Below are positions 26,806 through 35,214 of a stretch of 64,000 bases of DNA, in pieces. Source of the stretch: Mesobacterium pallidum (lineage in GTDB: Bacteria; Pseudomonadota; Alphaproteobacteria; Rhodobacterales; Rhodobacteraceae); NCBI RefSeq assembly GCF_019966535.1, contig NZ_JAIMID010000007.1:62001-126000 (forward strand). Direction: 5' to 3'. The notes beneath the pieces were generated by a model, which saw only the letters and a program-made list of their open reading frames with translations, made no database searches and was not told the DNA's origin. Position 1 is the stretch's first letter. Every line of letters begins with the position of its first letter. Made by a program: the position numbers and the translations under genes.

Positions 26806-27740
26806 CAGCCGTTGGCCGGGCGGCCCGAGGCGCCGCCGTTTTCCGCCGCCCAGCTGGCGTTGGACTTGATGCCGCCCAGCGGGAAGAAATGCACCGCCTC
26901 GATGCCGAAATCGGGGTTGGCGGCCTTGTGGGCGGCCAGGTCCGAAATCACCTCGGTCGGCTCGTAGGGCAGCATCAGCTTGGTCACGTCCATGGCCCGC
27001 TTTTGCAGGACCTTGAGCGAGGGGCCGACGCCGCAGGCGATGGCGAACTTGATCAGGGTCTGCAGCTTGGCCGGGCCGGCGATGCCGATATGCACCGGCA
27101 GCGCGATCCCCGCCGTGCGCAAGCCGTCGACCCAGGCGATGATCGGCTTGGCGTCAAAGGCGAACTGCGTGGCCAGCGCCATCTGCGCATCGGTGCGCTC
27201 GGTGAAGGCCTGCTTCCAGCGCAGCGCCTCCATCACGTTGGCGGTCGACCCATCCGGGTCGATGTCCTTGTTGCCCTCGGGGTGGCCGGCGACATGCAGG
27301 CGGGTGAAGCCGGCCTTGTCGAAGAGGCCGGTTTCGAGCATCTGCATCGAGCTGTGGAAATCGCCCACGGGCTTGTCCAGGCCGCCCGCCAGAAGCAGCG
27401 CCTGTTTCACGTCCGCCTCGCCCTGGTAGCGGGCGACCCAGTCGCCCAGCGTGGCTTCGTCCTTGATGATCCGCGCGGGGAAATGCGGCATCACCGGGTA
27501 GCCTTCGGCGTTCAGGCGCTTGGCCGTGGCGACCATGTCCTCGATCGGCGTGCCGTCGATATGGGCGATGTAGACGCGGGTGCCTTCGGGCAGCAGGTCG
27601 CGGAAACTGTCGATCTTGGCGGCCGTGCGCGGCATCACCTCGATCGAATAGCCCTGCAGGAAGGCCTCGACCTGGGCAGGGGTGGCGGCGCCTGTCGCGC
27701 CCTCGGCCTCGCGGCGTTTGAAGTTGAATAGGGCCATCAT
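26805..27740 (-). CDS. MetF-like methylenetetrahydrofolate reductase
   Basis: A 311-residue barrel protein resembling methylenetetrahydrofolate reductases of roseobacters, though divergent from E. coli MetF. Recognisable parts are YIAHIDGTPIEDM, GYPVMPHFPARII, LLLAGGLDKPVGDF and LHVAGHPEGNKDID. It should make or consume methyl-THF for the adjacent methyltransferase. The start at 27740 follows GGGAGCGC; an ATG at 27758 lies only 4 bp past the previous stop and lacks a ribosome site. The genes run tightly: PF13769, MetF-like, HAD, methyltransferase. Confidence 0.8.
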   Translation of the reverse strand: MMALFNFKRREAEGATGAATPAQVEAFLQGYSIEVMPRTAAKIDSFRDLLPEGTRVYIAHIDGTPIEDMVATAKRLNAEGYPVMPHFPARIIKDEATLGDWVARYQGEADVKQALLLAGGLDKPVGDFHSSMQMLETGLFDKAGFTRLHVAGHPEGNKDIDPDGSTANVMEALRWKQAFTERTDAQMALATQFAFDAKPIIAWVDGLRTAGIALPVHIGIAGPAKLQTLIKFAIACGVGPSLKVLQKRAMDVTKLMLPYEPTEVISDLAAHKAANPDFGIEAVHFFPLGGIKSNASWAAENGGASGRPANG

Positions 27741-27762
27741 GCGCTCCCACAAGGCCATCGGG

Positions 27763-28062
27763 TCAGTCCCGGCCGTCGTTGGCGATGAGAGCCTTCAGGC
27801 GATCTTGCGTGTATTCCGCGTCGATCCGGGCAACCTCGGCCTCGGCCACGGCGACATCGTCGTCGCCCTCGACCTCGACCGGCGGCGCTTTCCGCCATTC
27901 GGCCAGGTAGGCGTCGGTATCCGAGGCGCCCACCTTCATCGCGGCCCGGTCGATCGCCTGCTCGAACCGCTCGGGCAGGGGTCGCTTGGTGCCACGCCGG
28001 CCCTTGCCCACGATCACCTGGGCGGGAATGTCGCGCCAGTAGACGATGGTGACTTGGGTCAT
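27763..28062 (-). CDS. PF13769-type 'virulence factor' small protein
   Basis: A 99-residue acidic protein (QVTIVYWRDIPAQVIVGKG) of the family databases call Virulence_fact, a name with no demonstrated meaning here. It is the first gene of the one-carbon operon, 22 bp before the preferred MetF-like start. Its steady association with MetF-like and pterin methyltransferase genes suggests an accessory role in methyl-THF metabolism. The start at 28062 follows GGAGGAATCACGC. Confidence 0.75.
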   Translation of the reverse strand: MTQVTIVYWRDIPAQVIVGKGRRGTKRPLPERFEQAIDRAAMKVGASDTDAYLAEWRKAPPVEVEGDDDVAVAEAEVARIDAEYTQDRLKALIANDGRD

Positions 28063-28300
28063 GCGTGATTCCTCCGGGTCCATTGCCCACATAACGGGTG
28101 CCGAACGCGCGGCGGGGTCGTTTTTCGACATGCGGCGCGCCAAGTGCGACCCTTGGCCTTTTAGCCGCTGGCGCGGGCCGGGGCCATGGGGGCGGCCGTG
28201 AAATCGCTTCAGAAAGATCATGAAGCCGCCGGTGTCTTGGCCTTGGCCCGGACGCGGCTTATAGAAGCCCGAAACCCGCAGGAGGTCGAACGTTCCCGGC

Positions 28301-28954
28301 ATGGCAATCGCGGTCGAAGCATACCGGCTGGCCTACATGGCGCTGCCCAAGGCCGGGTGTTCTTCGGTCAAGGAGGCGCTGGCCCGGATCGACCCCGACG
28401 CCGCGCTGCCGCCGCCCGAGGCGCAGGGGCACGGCACCTGGCACGCACTCTATCCCACGGCGCGCTTTCGCCCGCACCGGTGGGAGCAGTACGAGCAGCG
28501 CGGATGGTTCCGGTTCTGCGTCGTGCGCGACCCGATCGACCGGCTGCTGTCGGTCTATTCCAACCGGGTGGACCGGTTCGACGAGCTCAAGAATTCGCCT
28601 CGTGTCCGCGCCCTGGGGCTGCCGACGAAACCCGACCCGGATTACTTCTTTGGCCACCTGCGCGACTATATCGAGGCGTCCTCGGTCATCAAGCACCATG
28701 CCATAGGCGCCTGGCTGTTCCTGGGTCCCAAGCCGCTGCGCTACACGCGGGTGTACCGCACCAAGGAACTGGGGCAACTGGGCGCCGACCTGTCGCTGAT
28801 CACCGGCCAGACGGTGACGATCCCGCGCGCGAACGCGTCGGAGCGCAAGGTGACCTGGGACGAGCTGAGCGGGGCGACGCGCGACAGCCTTCGGCCGTTT
28901 CTCGACCAGGAATACGAATACCTGTCGGAATATTACACCAATCCGCTGAGGTGA
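28301..28954 (+). CDS. Sulfotransferase-family protein
   Basis: A 217-residue protein of the Sulfotransfer_2 type. The PAPS 5'-phosphosulfate loop is PKAGCSSVKEAL, and the 3'-phosphate motif is VVRDPIDRLLSVYSN. A late conserved patch NASERKVTWDEL resembles the family's C-terminal PAPS-binding element. It would move sulfate from PAPS to a carbohydrate or other surface acceptor. It is alone, divergent from the one-carbon operon; the 238-bp gap before it holds no other gene. Confidence 0.82.
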   Translation: MAIAVEAYRLAYMALPKAGCSSVKEALARIDPDAALPPPEAQGHGTWHALYPTARFRPHRWEQYEQRGWFRFCVVRDPIDRLLSVYSNRVDRFDELKNSPRVRALGLPTKPDPDYFFGHLRDYIEASSVIKHHAIGAWLFLGPKPLRYTRVYRTKELGQLGADLSLITGQTVTIPRANASERKVTWDELSGATRDSLRPFLDQEYEYLSEYYTNPLR

Positions 28955-29017
28955 CTTGCGCGGGGGGCCGCGGGCTCCTATCCTCATATTCAACTTGATA
29001 TGAAAGGCGCGACGAAC

Positions 29018-30130
29018 ATGGCGCCAAAGCGTCCCGGTCGTGCGGGCGCTTTCCCGAAACCGGTTGAGGGCCCCGCACCGACCACACCGGATCCGTCCGA
29101 GCTTTATGCCGCGCTGGATCTGGGTACGAACAGTTGCCGCATGCTGATTGCCCAACCCAAGGGCAGCCAGTTTCACGTGGTGGACAGCTTCTCGAAATCG
29201 GTCCAGCTTGGGCTCGGTCTCGAACGCACGGACCGGTTGTCGCGGTCGTCGATGACGCGGACCATCCAGGCCCTGCGGATCTGCCAGCAGAAGCTGAAGC
29301 GGCACAAGGTCAGCCGGATGCGGCTGGTCGCGACCGAGGCATGCCGGCGCGCCAAGAACGCGCGTGAATTCATCCGCCAGGTCAAGCGCGAGACGGGGCT
29401 GGGGCTGGAGATCATCCAGCCCGAGGAGGAGGCGCGGCTGGCGGTCATCTCCTGCGCGCCGCTGGTCTCGACCAAGACCGAGCAGCTGCTGGTCGTGGAC
29501 ATCGGCGGCGGCTCGACCGAGCTGGTGTGGATCGACCTCAGCCGCGTGCCGCGGCTCGAGCGGCCGCGCGCGATCATGCGGCTGCACGCGGGCTTTCACA
29601 CGCAGGACAGCATCTTTCCGGCCGCCAAGGTGGTCGACTGGATTTCCGTGCCGCTGGGGGTCGCGACCCTGCGCGACCAGTTCCGCGACGTGACGGATGA
29701 CGCGGCGCGCTACGCGCTGATGTCCTGGTATTTCGAAGAGAACCTGGCCGAGTTCGCCCCCTACAAGGACGAACAGGCGCGCGAGGGGTTCCAGATTGTC
29801 GGCACCTCGGGGACGGTGACGACCGTGGCGGCCTCGCACCTCGGGCTCAGGCGCTACGACCGGACCAAGGTGGACGGGCTGCGCATGACCTCGGACCAGA
29901 TCGACAAGGTGATCCGGGGGTACCTGCAACTGGGCCCCGAAGGCCGCCGACGCGATCCGCGTATCGGGCAGGACCGGCAGGCGCTGATCATGAGCGGCTC
30001 GGCCATCCTGCAGGCGCTCTTGCGCTGCTGGCCCACCGACCGGCTCAGCGTCGCCGACCGGGGCCTGCGCGAGGGGTTGCTCTATTCCCAGATGTCCGCT
30101 GACGGGGTGCTGGAAGACGGACCCTTCTGA
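29018..30130 (+). CDS. Ppx/GppA-family exopolyphosphatase / pppGpp phosphatase
   Basis: A 370-residue sugar-kinase-fold phosphatase. The phosphate-1 loop is LGTNSCRMLIA, and the phosphate-2 region is VVDIGGGSTELVW, followed by TSGTVTT. It hydrolyses polyphosphate ends or the gamma phosphate of pppGpp, tuning the stringent response. I chose the ATG at 29018 (MAPKRPGRAGAF) after AAAGG, although an ATG at 29000 is in frame. It is convergent with the peroxidase gene across a repeat-filled gap. Confidence 0.88.
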   Translation: MAPKRPGRAGAFPKPVEGPAPTTPDPSELYAALDLGTNSCRMLIAQPKGSQFHVVDSFSKSVQLGLGLERTDRLSRSSMTRTIQALRICQQKLKRHKVSRMRLVATEACRRAKNAREFIRQVKRETGLGLEIIQPEEEARLAVISCAPLVSTKTEQLLVVDIGGGSTELVWIDLSRVPRLERPRAIMRLHAGFHTQDSIFPAAKVVDWISVPLGVATLRDQFRDVTDDAARYALMSWYFEENLAEFAPYKDEQAREGFQIVGTSGTVTTVAASHLGLRRYDRTKVDGLRMTSDQIDKVIRGYLQLGPEGRRRDPRIGQDRQALIMSGSAILQALLRCWPTDRLSVADRGLREGLLYSQMSADGVLEDGPF

Positions 30131-30254
30131 TCGCCTTGGTTTCGAATCGCTGCGCGATCCGACCGGGGGCGGGCGCGGCTGCGCCGCGCCCGCCGGGGCC
30201 TATGGATGGGGTCGCTATTCGTGTCGGGGTCCAGCGCAGGTCGGTAGGACTGGA

Positions 30255-30490
30255 GCGAGGGGCCAGCCCCTCGCGCTCCCCGAGGTATTTTCAAAACGAT
30301 GAAGGGGATTGGTGGACTCTGCCGGCCGTCGGGATGTGACGTGACCGGCGGACCGAGGGGCCGGCCGCTCGGGCTCCCCGAGGTATTTGGGGCCCAAAGA
30401 AGGCGTGCGTGGCAGGGCGGAATAGGGCACCCTGATCCCCTTCATCTTTCCATAAATATGCCGGGGAGTGTGAGGGGCTGGCCCCTCACT
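30255..30490. repeat. Three copies of the intergenic palindromic repeat in the ppx-gpx gap
   Basis: Copy one (30255-30304) has GCGAGGGGCCAGCCCCTCGC and the tail CTCCCCGAGGTATTTTC plus AAAACGATGAAGG. Copy two (30351-30402) has CTCCCCGAGGTATTTGGGGC and AAAGAAGG. Copy three (30439-30490) is reversed (CTTCATCTTTCCATAAATA, then GGGGCTGGCCCC). They fill most of the 386-bp convergent gap; no gene was seen there. Confidence 0.85.
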
Positions 30491-30515
30491 CCGGCCTCGG
30501 GGCTGGGCGCGCCGG

Positions 30516-31046
30516 TCAGTTGGTCGGCAGTTCCGCTTCGATCGCGTCGGTGATGGTGCCCGACAGCGGGCGCGCGGTGGCGCCCCAGGTGGCCTTGACT
30601 TGGCCGTCGGCACCGATCAGCACCTTGTTGAAGTTCCAGTTCGGCTCCCACCCCGAGCTTTGCTTGAGGTCGGCGTAGAACGCATGGGCCGCATCGCCGC
30701 GCACATGGGTGATCGTGGTCATCGGCAGGTCGAGCCCGAAGGTCAGCTCGCAGAAATCCTTGACCTCGGCCTCGGTCGCCAACTCCTGCCGGAAATCGTT
30801 CGAGGGCACGGCCAGCACGACCAGCCCGCGATCCCGGTAGCGGTCGTAAAGACCCTGCAGCCCCTCGTATTGCGGGGTGAAGCCACAGCGCGAGGCGGTG
30901 TTGACCACAAGCACCGGGCGCCCGGCCCAGTCCGAGAGGTCGTGTTCGCCGCCGTCGATGTTCTCGAACCGGTAGGGACCGGCGGCCATCACGAGATTGG
31001 CGACGAGGACCGCGAGGCCGGTGACAAGGATCATAGTGGCGCGCAT
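30516..31046 (-). CDS. Glutathione-peroxidase-family protein, exported
   Basis: A 176-residue thioredoxin-fold peroxidase with an N-terminal signal or anchor (MILVTGLAVLVANLVMA). The peroxidatic Cys is in ASRCGFTPQY and the conserved Trp in WNFNKVLI. The usual PCNQF motif reads PSNDF, so the Gln of the catalytic tetrad is Asp and the usual Cys is Ser. It probably reduces peroxides in the periplasm using thioredoxin-like donors. Confidence 0.85.
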   Translation of the reverse strand: MRATMILVTGLAVLVANLVMAAGPYRFENIDGGEHDLSDWAGRPVLVVNTASRCGFTPQYEGLQGLYDRYRDRGLVVLAVPSNDFRQELATEAEVKDFCELTFGLDLPMTTITHVRGDAAHAFYADLKQSSGWEPNWNFNKVLIGADGQVKATWGATARPLSGTITDAIEAELPTN

Positions 31047-31103
31047 CGGGGGCTCCTCTCGCTTGCGTGATCCGCAGTTAGACGGTTGCCGGGTCGCGTC
31101 AAA

Positions 31104-32279
31104 TCACCCCAGCCGCGCGCGCAGCACGCGCAGCATGTTTCCGCCCATGATCTTGGCCACCTGGGCCTCGGTCAGCCCGGCCGCGAGCAGCGCATGGGTC
31201 AGCGCGGGCAGTTCGGAGGTGTCGAAGGCCGTCTCGACCGAGCCGTCGAAATCGGAGCCGAGCGAGACGTGATCCTCGCCCACCACCGCGATCGCCGCCA
31301 CAGCCATGCGGGCGATACCGGCGGGGGTGATGTCGTCGCAGGCGACCTCGGCCCAGTAGCCCAGGCCGATCACGCCGCCGGTCGCCGCGATCTGCTGCAT
31401 CAACGTGTCAGGGAAGTTGCGTTTGACCGGGCAATGGCCATGCACCCCGGTATGGCTGACCACCAGCGGCACATCGGTCATGGCCAGCACGTCGCGCGCC
31501 ACGGCGGGGCTGGAATGCGCGAGGTCGATGATGACCGGCAGATCGGCCAGCGCCGCCACCACCTCGCGCCCGAAGTCGGTCAGCCCGTGGTTCCCGACCC
31601 CGTGCAGCGACCCGCCGAGGTCGTTGTCGAAGAAGTGTTGCAGGCCAAAGACCCGGTGCCCGGCCGCCAGCAGGTCGTCGAGGTTGGCAAGGTCCCCCTC
31701 GAGGGGATGGCCGCCCTCGATCCCCAGGATGCCGCCGACGATCGCTTGCCCCTCGGCCCGGGCGGCCAGCAGCGCGTCCAGCTCGGCCGCGGTGCGGATC
31801 ACCCGCAGCTGCCCGTCCGAGCGGGCGGCGAAGCGGTGCAGTTTATCCGCCTGGTAGATCGCGCGTTCCTTGAGCGAGCCCCAGGTGCGCGGGGGCCAAA
31901 GCTGCGCCACCGCCAGCGCGGTGATCGTGTCAAAGGCCTCGGCCGAGTTGCTGTCGTAGTTCTGGCCCGCCGGAGACTTGGTCACGGCGGTGAAGACCTG
32001 CAGCGCCACGCCGCCCTCGATCAGCCGGGGGATGTCGACCTGGCCGTAATCGCTCCGCTCGGCCAGGTCGCGGTTCCACAGCAGCGGATCGGCGTGCCAG
32101 TCGCCGACCACGAGGCTTTCGTGCAGCGCCCGGGCCGCGTCGCTGACCGGGTAGGGATCATGCGCCGCCACCCTGTTGCGGGACTTTTCCACGTAGGCCG
32201 GGCCGAAGGTGACCAGCCCGACCAGGCCGATCACGGCCAGAACCAGCAGGAAGACGAAGAGGCGGAAGATCAGGCGCAT
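31104..32279 (-). CDS. M19-family membrane dipeptidase
   Basis: A 391-residue protein with an N-terminal membrane anchor (LIFRLFVFLLVLAVIGLVGL) and a renal-dipeptidase-like zinc barrel. Metal-site pieces are DWHADPLLW (His-x-Asp), the bridging Glu in GIEGGHP, and the two His in DLAHSS and SHTGVHG, followed by LGSDFDG. It cleaves dipeptides, including D-amino acid ones, outside the inner membrane. The start at 32279 follows AAAGGGAG. Confidence 0.9.
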   Translation of the reverse strand: MRLIFRLFVFLLVLAVIGLVGLVTFGPAYVEKSRNRVAAHDPYPVSDAARALHESLVVGDWHADPLLWNRDLAERSDYGQVDIPRLIEGGVALQVFTAVTKSPAGQNYDSNSAEAFDTITALAVAQLWPPRTWGSLKERAIYQADKLHRFAARSDGQLRVIRTAAELDALLAARAEGQAIVGGILGIEGGHPLEGDLANLDDLLAAGHRVFGLQHFFDNDLGGSLHGVGNHGLTDFGREVVAALADLPVIIDLAHSSPAVARDVLAMTDVPLVVSHTGVHGHCPVKRNFPDTLMQQIAATGGVIGLGYWAEVACDDITPAGIARMAVAAIAVVGEDHVSLGSDFDGSVETAFDTSELPALTHALLAAGLTEAQVAKIMGGNMLRVLRARLG

Positions 32280-32385
32280 GGGCTCCCTTTCGAAGATTTG
32301 CCGCAGGGTAGGGGCGGGCCGCATCGCGCCCAAGGATGACGTGGCGTTTCGGCTGTACTACATTGGCGGTATCAGGAGGTGCCCC

Positions 32386-32655
32386 ATGGCCGGAGGTTGG
32401 GCGCGCGACGGCGCGGTACAGGACCAGATCGAGGATTCGATCAAGGACGAGCTTGCGCGGATGCGGGCGCGGTCACAACCCAAGGGCGAGAGCCTGGCCC
32501 ATTGCGCCGAATGCGACGAAGAGATCCCCGAGGCGCGGCGACAGGCGATCCCCGGGGTCAAGATCTGCATCGACTGTGCCAGCGAACGCGCGGGCAGGGT
32601 GCAGCAGCGCGGCGGGATCAACCGGCGCGGGTCCAAGGACAGCCAGCTCAAGTGA
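32386..32655 (+). CDS. DksA/TraR-type C4 zinc-finger protein (YbiI-like)
   Basis: An 89-residue protein with a C4 zinc finger, Cys40-x2-Cys43 and Cys61-x2-Cys64 (HCAECDEEIPEARR ... ICIDC). It lacks the long coiled-coil of DksA, as in short YbiI-type members. Such proteins can bind in the RNA polymerase secondary channel. The ATG at 32386 follows a strong AGGAGGT. It is divergent from the dipeptidase gene. Confidence 0.88.
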   Translation: MAGGWARDGAVQDQIEDSIKDELARMRARSQPKGESLAHCAECDEEIPEARRQAIPGVKICIDCASERAGRVQQRGGINRRGSKDSQLK

Positions 32656-32769
32656 GCCTCGCGTATCCGTGACTGCGGCAGCGTGGCGTCTTTCCATACA
32701 TGCCCGGTTTGGCATATGATCGCGTGACGCCTGACGTCTCGTCGGGTTTTCGTTGCGGGAGAGCAAGAC

Positions 32770-33342
32770 ATGACTTCGAAATCCCTGGCCGTGTTCGCGC
32801 TCGCCGCGTTGGTCATGACCGGCGCTGGCGCCATGGCGCAGATGGGCGGCCATGGCGGCGGCATGATGCATGGCCACGGCGCCGACGGCACTGGCCATGA
32901 CGAGATCAACATGCCCGGCCTGCGGGGCCTCGATGCCACGCCCGAGGAGAGCGCCGAGCTGGCCGTCATGTTCCAGCATTTCGACCGCATCACCCGCGAG
33001 GTCGAGCTGCTGCCGAATGGCATCCGCACCGTCACCAGCTCGGACCATCCGCAGGTGCGCGAGGCGCTGATCTCGCACGTGGCGGGCATGATCGGCCGGG
33101 TCGAAGAGGGGCGCGATCCGCAGATCATGATCCAGAGCCCGACGCTGGACATCTTCTTTGCCCGCGGTGATCGCATCAAGACCGACATCGACCTGACCGA
33201 GACGGGGATCGTGGTGGTGCAGACCTCGGACGACCCGGAGGTGGTCGAGGCGTTGCATGTGCATTCGGGCGAGGTCACGCGCATGGTCGACCGGGGCATG
33301 GCCGCCGTCCACGAGATGATGATGGAGCGCGCCGCGAACTGA
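32770..33342 (+). CDS. Periplasmic His/Met-rich protein with a duplicated domain
   Basis: A 190-residue protein with a signal peptide (ending GAGAMAQ) and a His/Gly/Met segment (HGGGMMHGHG) that could bind copper or another metal. Two repeats of about 48 residues follow. Repeat one has FDRITREVELLPNGIRTVTS and repeat two has GDRIKTDIDLTETGIVVVQT; each is followed by a DDP/DHP-V-EAL-H pattern and a helix with a V..G end. I do not know the family. The ATG at 32770 follows GGGAGAG. Confidence 0.7.
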   Translation: MTSKSLAVFALAALVMTGAGAMAQMGGHGGGMMHGHGADGTGHDEINMPGLRGLDATPEESAELAVMFQHFDRITREVELLPNGIRTVTSSDHPQVREALISHVAGMIGRVEEGRDPQIMIQSPTLDIFFARGDRIKTDIDLTETGIVVVQTSDDPEVVEALHVHSGEVTRMVDRGMAAVHEMMMERAAN

Positions 33343-33392
33343 CCTGGCCGCCGCGCGCGCCGCCTGCTAGCCTTGGCCGGCAGGAGGCAGCC

Positions 33393-34061
33393 ATGCAGCC
33401 ATTCGGCCCCGGTATCTGGATCATCGACGGCCCCGAGGTGCGGGTCGCGGGCTTTCCCTATGCCACGCGGATGGCGGTGATCCGGCGGGCCGGGGGCGGG
33501 CTGGTGCTGTGGTCTCCGATCCGGTTCGACGCGGTGCTGGCCGAGCGCCTGGCCGCGCTGGGGCCGGTGGCGCATCTCGTCACGCCCTCGGCCTCGCATA
33601 ACCTGGCCCTGGCCGATTGGCAGCGCGCCTTTCCGCAGGCGCAGGTCCATGGCCCCGAGGGGCTGCGGCGCAAGCTGCCGGACCTGGCGGGGATTGAGAG
33701 CCTCGCCTCGCCCGGCTCATGGCCGGGAGAGATCAACATGGTCTGCCTGCCCAATGCCATCGCTGACGAGTTCTGGCTGTTTCATCGCGCCAGCGGCACG
33801 CTGCTGGTCTGCGACCTGCTGCAACAGGTTCCGCGCGCGGCGCTGTCGGGCTGGCGGGCGTGGGTCGCGCGGCTGGACCTGATGACCGGGGACGAATCGC
33901 AGGTGCCGCGCAAGTTCCGGCTGGCGATGCGGCGCGGCCCGGCGCGGGCGGCGCTGGCCGAAGTGTTGGACTGGCCGGTCGAGGCGGTTGTCATGGCCCA
34001 TGGCACGCCGGTCACCGGCGATGCGCCCGCCTTCCTGCGCCGCGCCTTTCGCTGGCTCTAG
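33393..34061 (+). CDS. DUF4336 protein (metallo-beta-lactamase-like fold)
   Basis: A 222-residue protein of DUF4336, which looks like an MBL-fold relative. A LVTPSASHNLAL segment stands in the place of the MBL HxHxDH motif and HGTPVTGDAP near the end resembles a late metal-site turn. The zinc ligands are largely missing, so catalytic activity is doubtful. The ATG at 33393 follows CAGGAGGCAGCC. Its last four bases overlap the end of the convergent IMPACT-family gene. Confidence 0.7.
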   Translation: MQPFGPGIWIIDGPEVRVAGFPYATRMAVIRRAGGGLVLWSPIRFDAVLAERLAALGPVAHLVTPSASHNLALADWQRAFPQAQVHGPEGLRRKLPDLAGIESLASPGSWPGEINMVCLPNAIADEFWLFHRASGTLLVCDLLQQVPRAALSGWRAWVARLDLMTGDESQVPRKFRLAMRRGPARAALAEVLDWPVEAVVMAHGTPVTGDAPAFLRRAFRWL

Positions 34062-34414
34062 GGCAGCCCAGCCGCCTCGATATAGGCGCGCACCGCCGTC
34101 TGCACGTGGCGAAAGCGGTCCCCGCCCAGGTGCTTGCCGCCGTACCAGCGCGTCACGACGATGATGTGGTCGGTGATCCCGTCGCGTTCGAGCATCCGCA
34201 GGATCACGTTGCCCGCGCCGCTTTCGCCGTCGTCGTTCTTGATCGGCGCCTCCGCCGTCAGCAGCGCCCAGGTGTTGTGCGTCGCCTTGGCGAATTTCTT
34301 GCGCCGCCTGAGCTCGGCCAGGAACGCCTTCGCCTCCTCCTCCGACCGGCACGGCCCGCCCGAGACGGCGTATTTCGACCCACGGTCGGTCAGGATGTTC
34401 TCGAGCACCAGCAT
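34058..34414 (-). CDS. YigZ/IMPACT-family protein (UPF0029 N-domain)
   Basis: A 118-residue protein with the family signature VTRWYGGKHLGGDRF and the segment ATHNTWALLTAEA then DDGESGAG. It matches the N-terminal domain of YigZ/IMPACT and lacks the C-terminal domain of the roughly 200-residue members. In eukaryotes IMPACT regulates GCN2; bacterial roles are unclear. Its stop overlaps that of the DUF4336 gene by 4 bp. Confidence 0.82.
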   Translation of the reverse strand: MLVLENILTDRGSKYAVSGGPCRSEEEAKAFLAELRRRKKFAKATHNTWALLTAEAPIKNDDGESGAGNVILRMLERDGITDHIIVVTRWYGGKHLGGDRFRHVQTAVRAYIEAAGLP

Positions 34415-34534
34415 ACAGTCGGTCTAGCAGCCTGCGCGCCGGGGGCAAGGGACAGGAATGGTGCGCGTTCCGCCATCATGTCGCCCTATGCGTGTGCGAC
34501 GGTGCCGCCAGTTTGAATTGAATTGGATCGAGCG

Positions 34535-35206
34535 ATGGCAGAGCAGCCCGTGGCGCTTCTTGTCGATGGCGACAATGTCCCTCCGTTCCATGCCGCGCAG
34601 CTGCTTGCCACGGCGACGCGGCTGGGCCGGGTCGACGTGGCCCGGGTCTATGCGAACATCTGCCGCGCGCCGGACTGGATCGAGGTGCCGGGGGTCCGGT
34701 TGATGCTGGCCGGGTCCTCGAAGAACGCGGCCGACATGTTGCTGGCCCTCGACGCGATCGAGCTGGCGCTGGCCGCGGGCATCGCCGAGTTCGTGATCGC
34801 GACCTCTGACCGGGATTTCACCCACGTGGCGCAGCGCCTGCGCGAGCGCGGCGCCCGCGTGACGGGGCTGGGCGAGGCCAGGACCCCGCCCGAGTTCCGC
34901 GCCGCCTGCACGCGGTTCGAGCTGCTGGTGGGCGAGGTGCAGGGCCGGGTGTGCAAGGGCGCGGGTTATACCGCGTTCGACCTGTCGATCCGCGCGATGA
35001 TCGCGAGGCACGGGCAGGGGCGCCAGGGCATGCGCCTGGCCGACCTGGCGCCGCAGATGCACAGGACCCATGGCACGCGGATCAGCACGCGGCCCGAGGG
35101 CACCTGGCGCCACTACCTGCAGGCGCGGCCCGAGCTATACGACCTCGACCCGCGCGGGCCCGAGGCCAAGGTGCGCTGCATCCCGGCGGGTTTCGCCGGG
35201 GCGTGA
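34535..35206 (+). CDS. NYN-domain putative RNase with OST-HTH tail
   Basis: A 223-residue protein. Residues of about 1-125 form a PIN-like NYN (LabA/DUF88) domain with acidic residues in LLVDGDNVPP, SSKNAADMLLALDAIEL and ATSDRDF, the expected metal-nuclease pattern. Residues of about 140-215 form an OST-HTH/LOTUS-like winged helix (MRLADLAPQMHRTHGTRIS), an RNA-binding module. The ATG at 34535 follows GGATCGAG. It is 8 bp from the end of the convergent RTX gene. A role in RNA turnover is likely; the targets are unknown. Confidence 0.78.
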   Translation: MAEQPVALLVDGDNVPPFHAAQLLATATRLGRVDVARVYANICRAPDWIEVPGVRLMLAGSSKNAADMLLALDAIELALAAGIAEFVIATSDRDFTHVAQRLRERGARVTGLGEARTPPEFRAACTRFELLVGEVQGRVCKGAGYTAFDLSIRAMIARHGQGRQGMRLADLAPQMHRTHGTRISTRPEGTWRHYLQARPELYDLDPRGPEAKVRCIPAGFAGA

Positions 35207-35214
35207 GGCGCGGG

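Noticed and set aside
33393..34061. Assigning a lactamase or lactonase function to the DUF4336 protein
   Set aside because: The HxHxDH zinc motif is not present, so enzymatic activity cannot be claimed.
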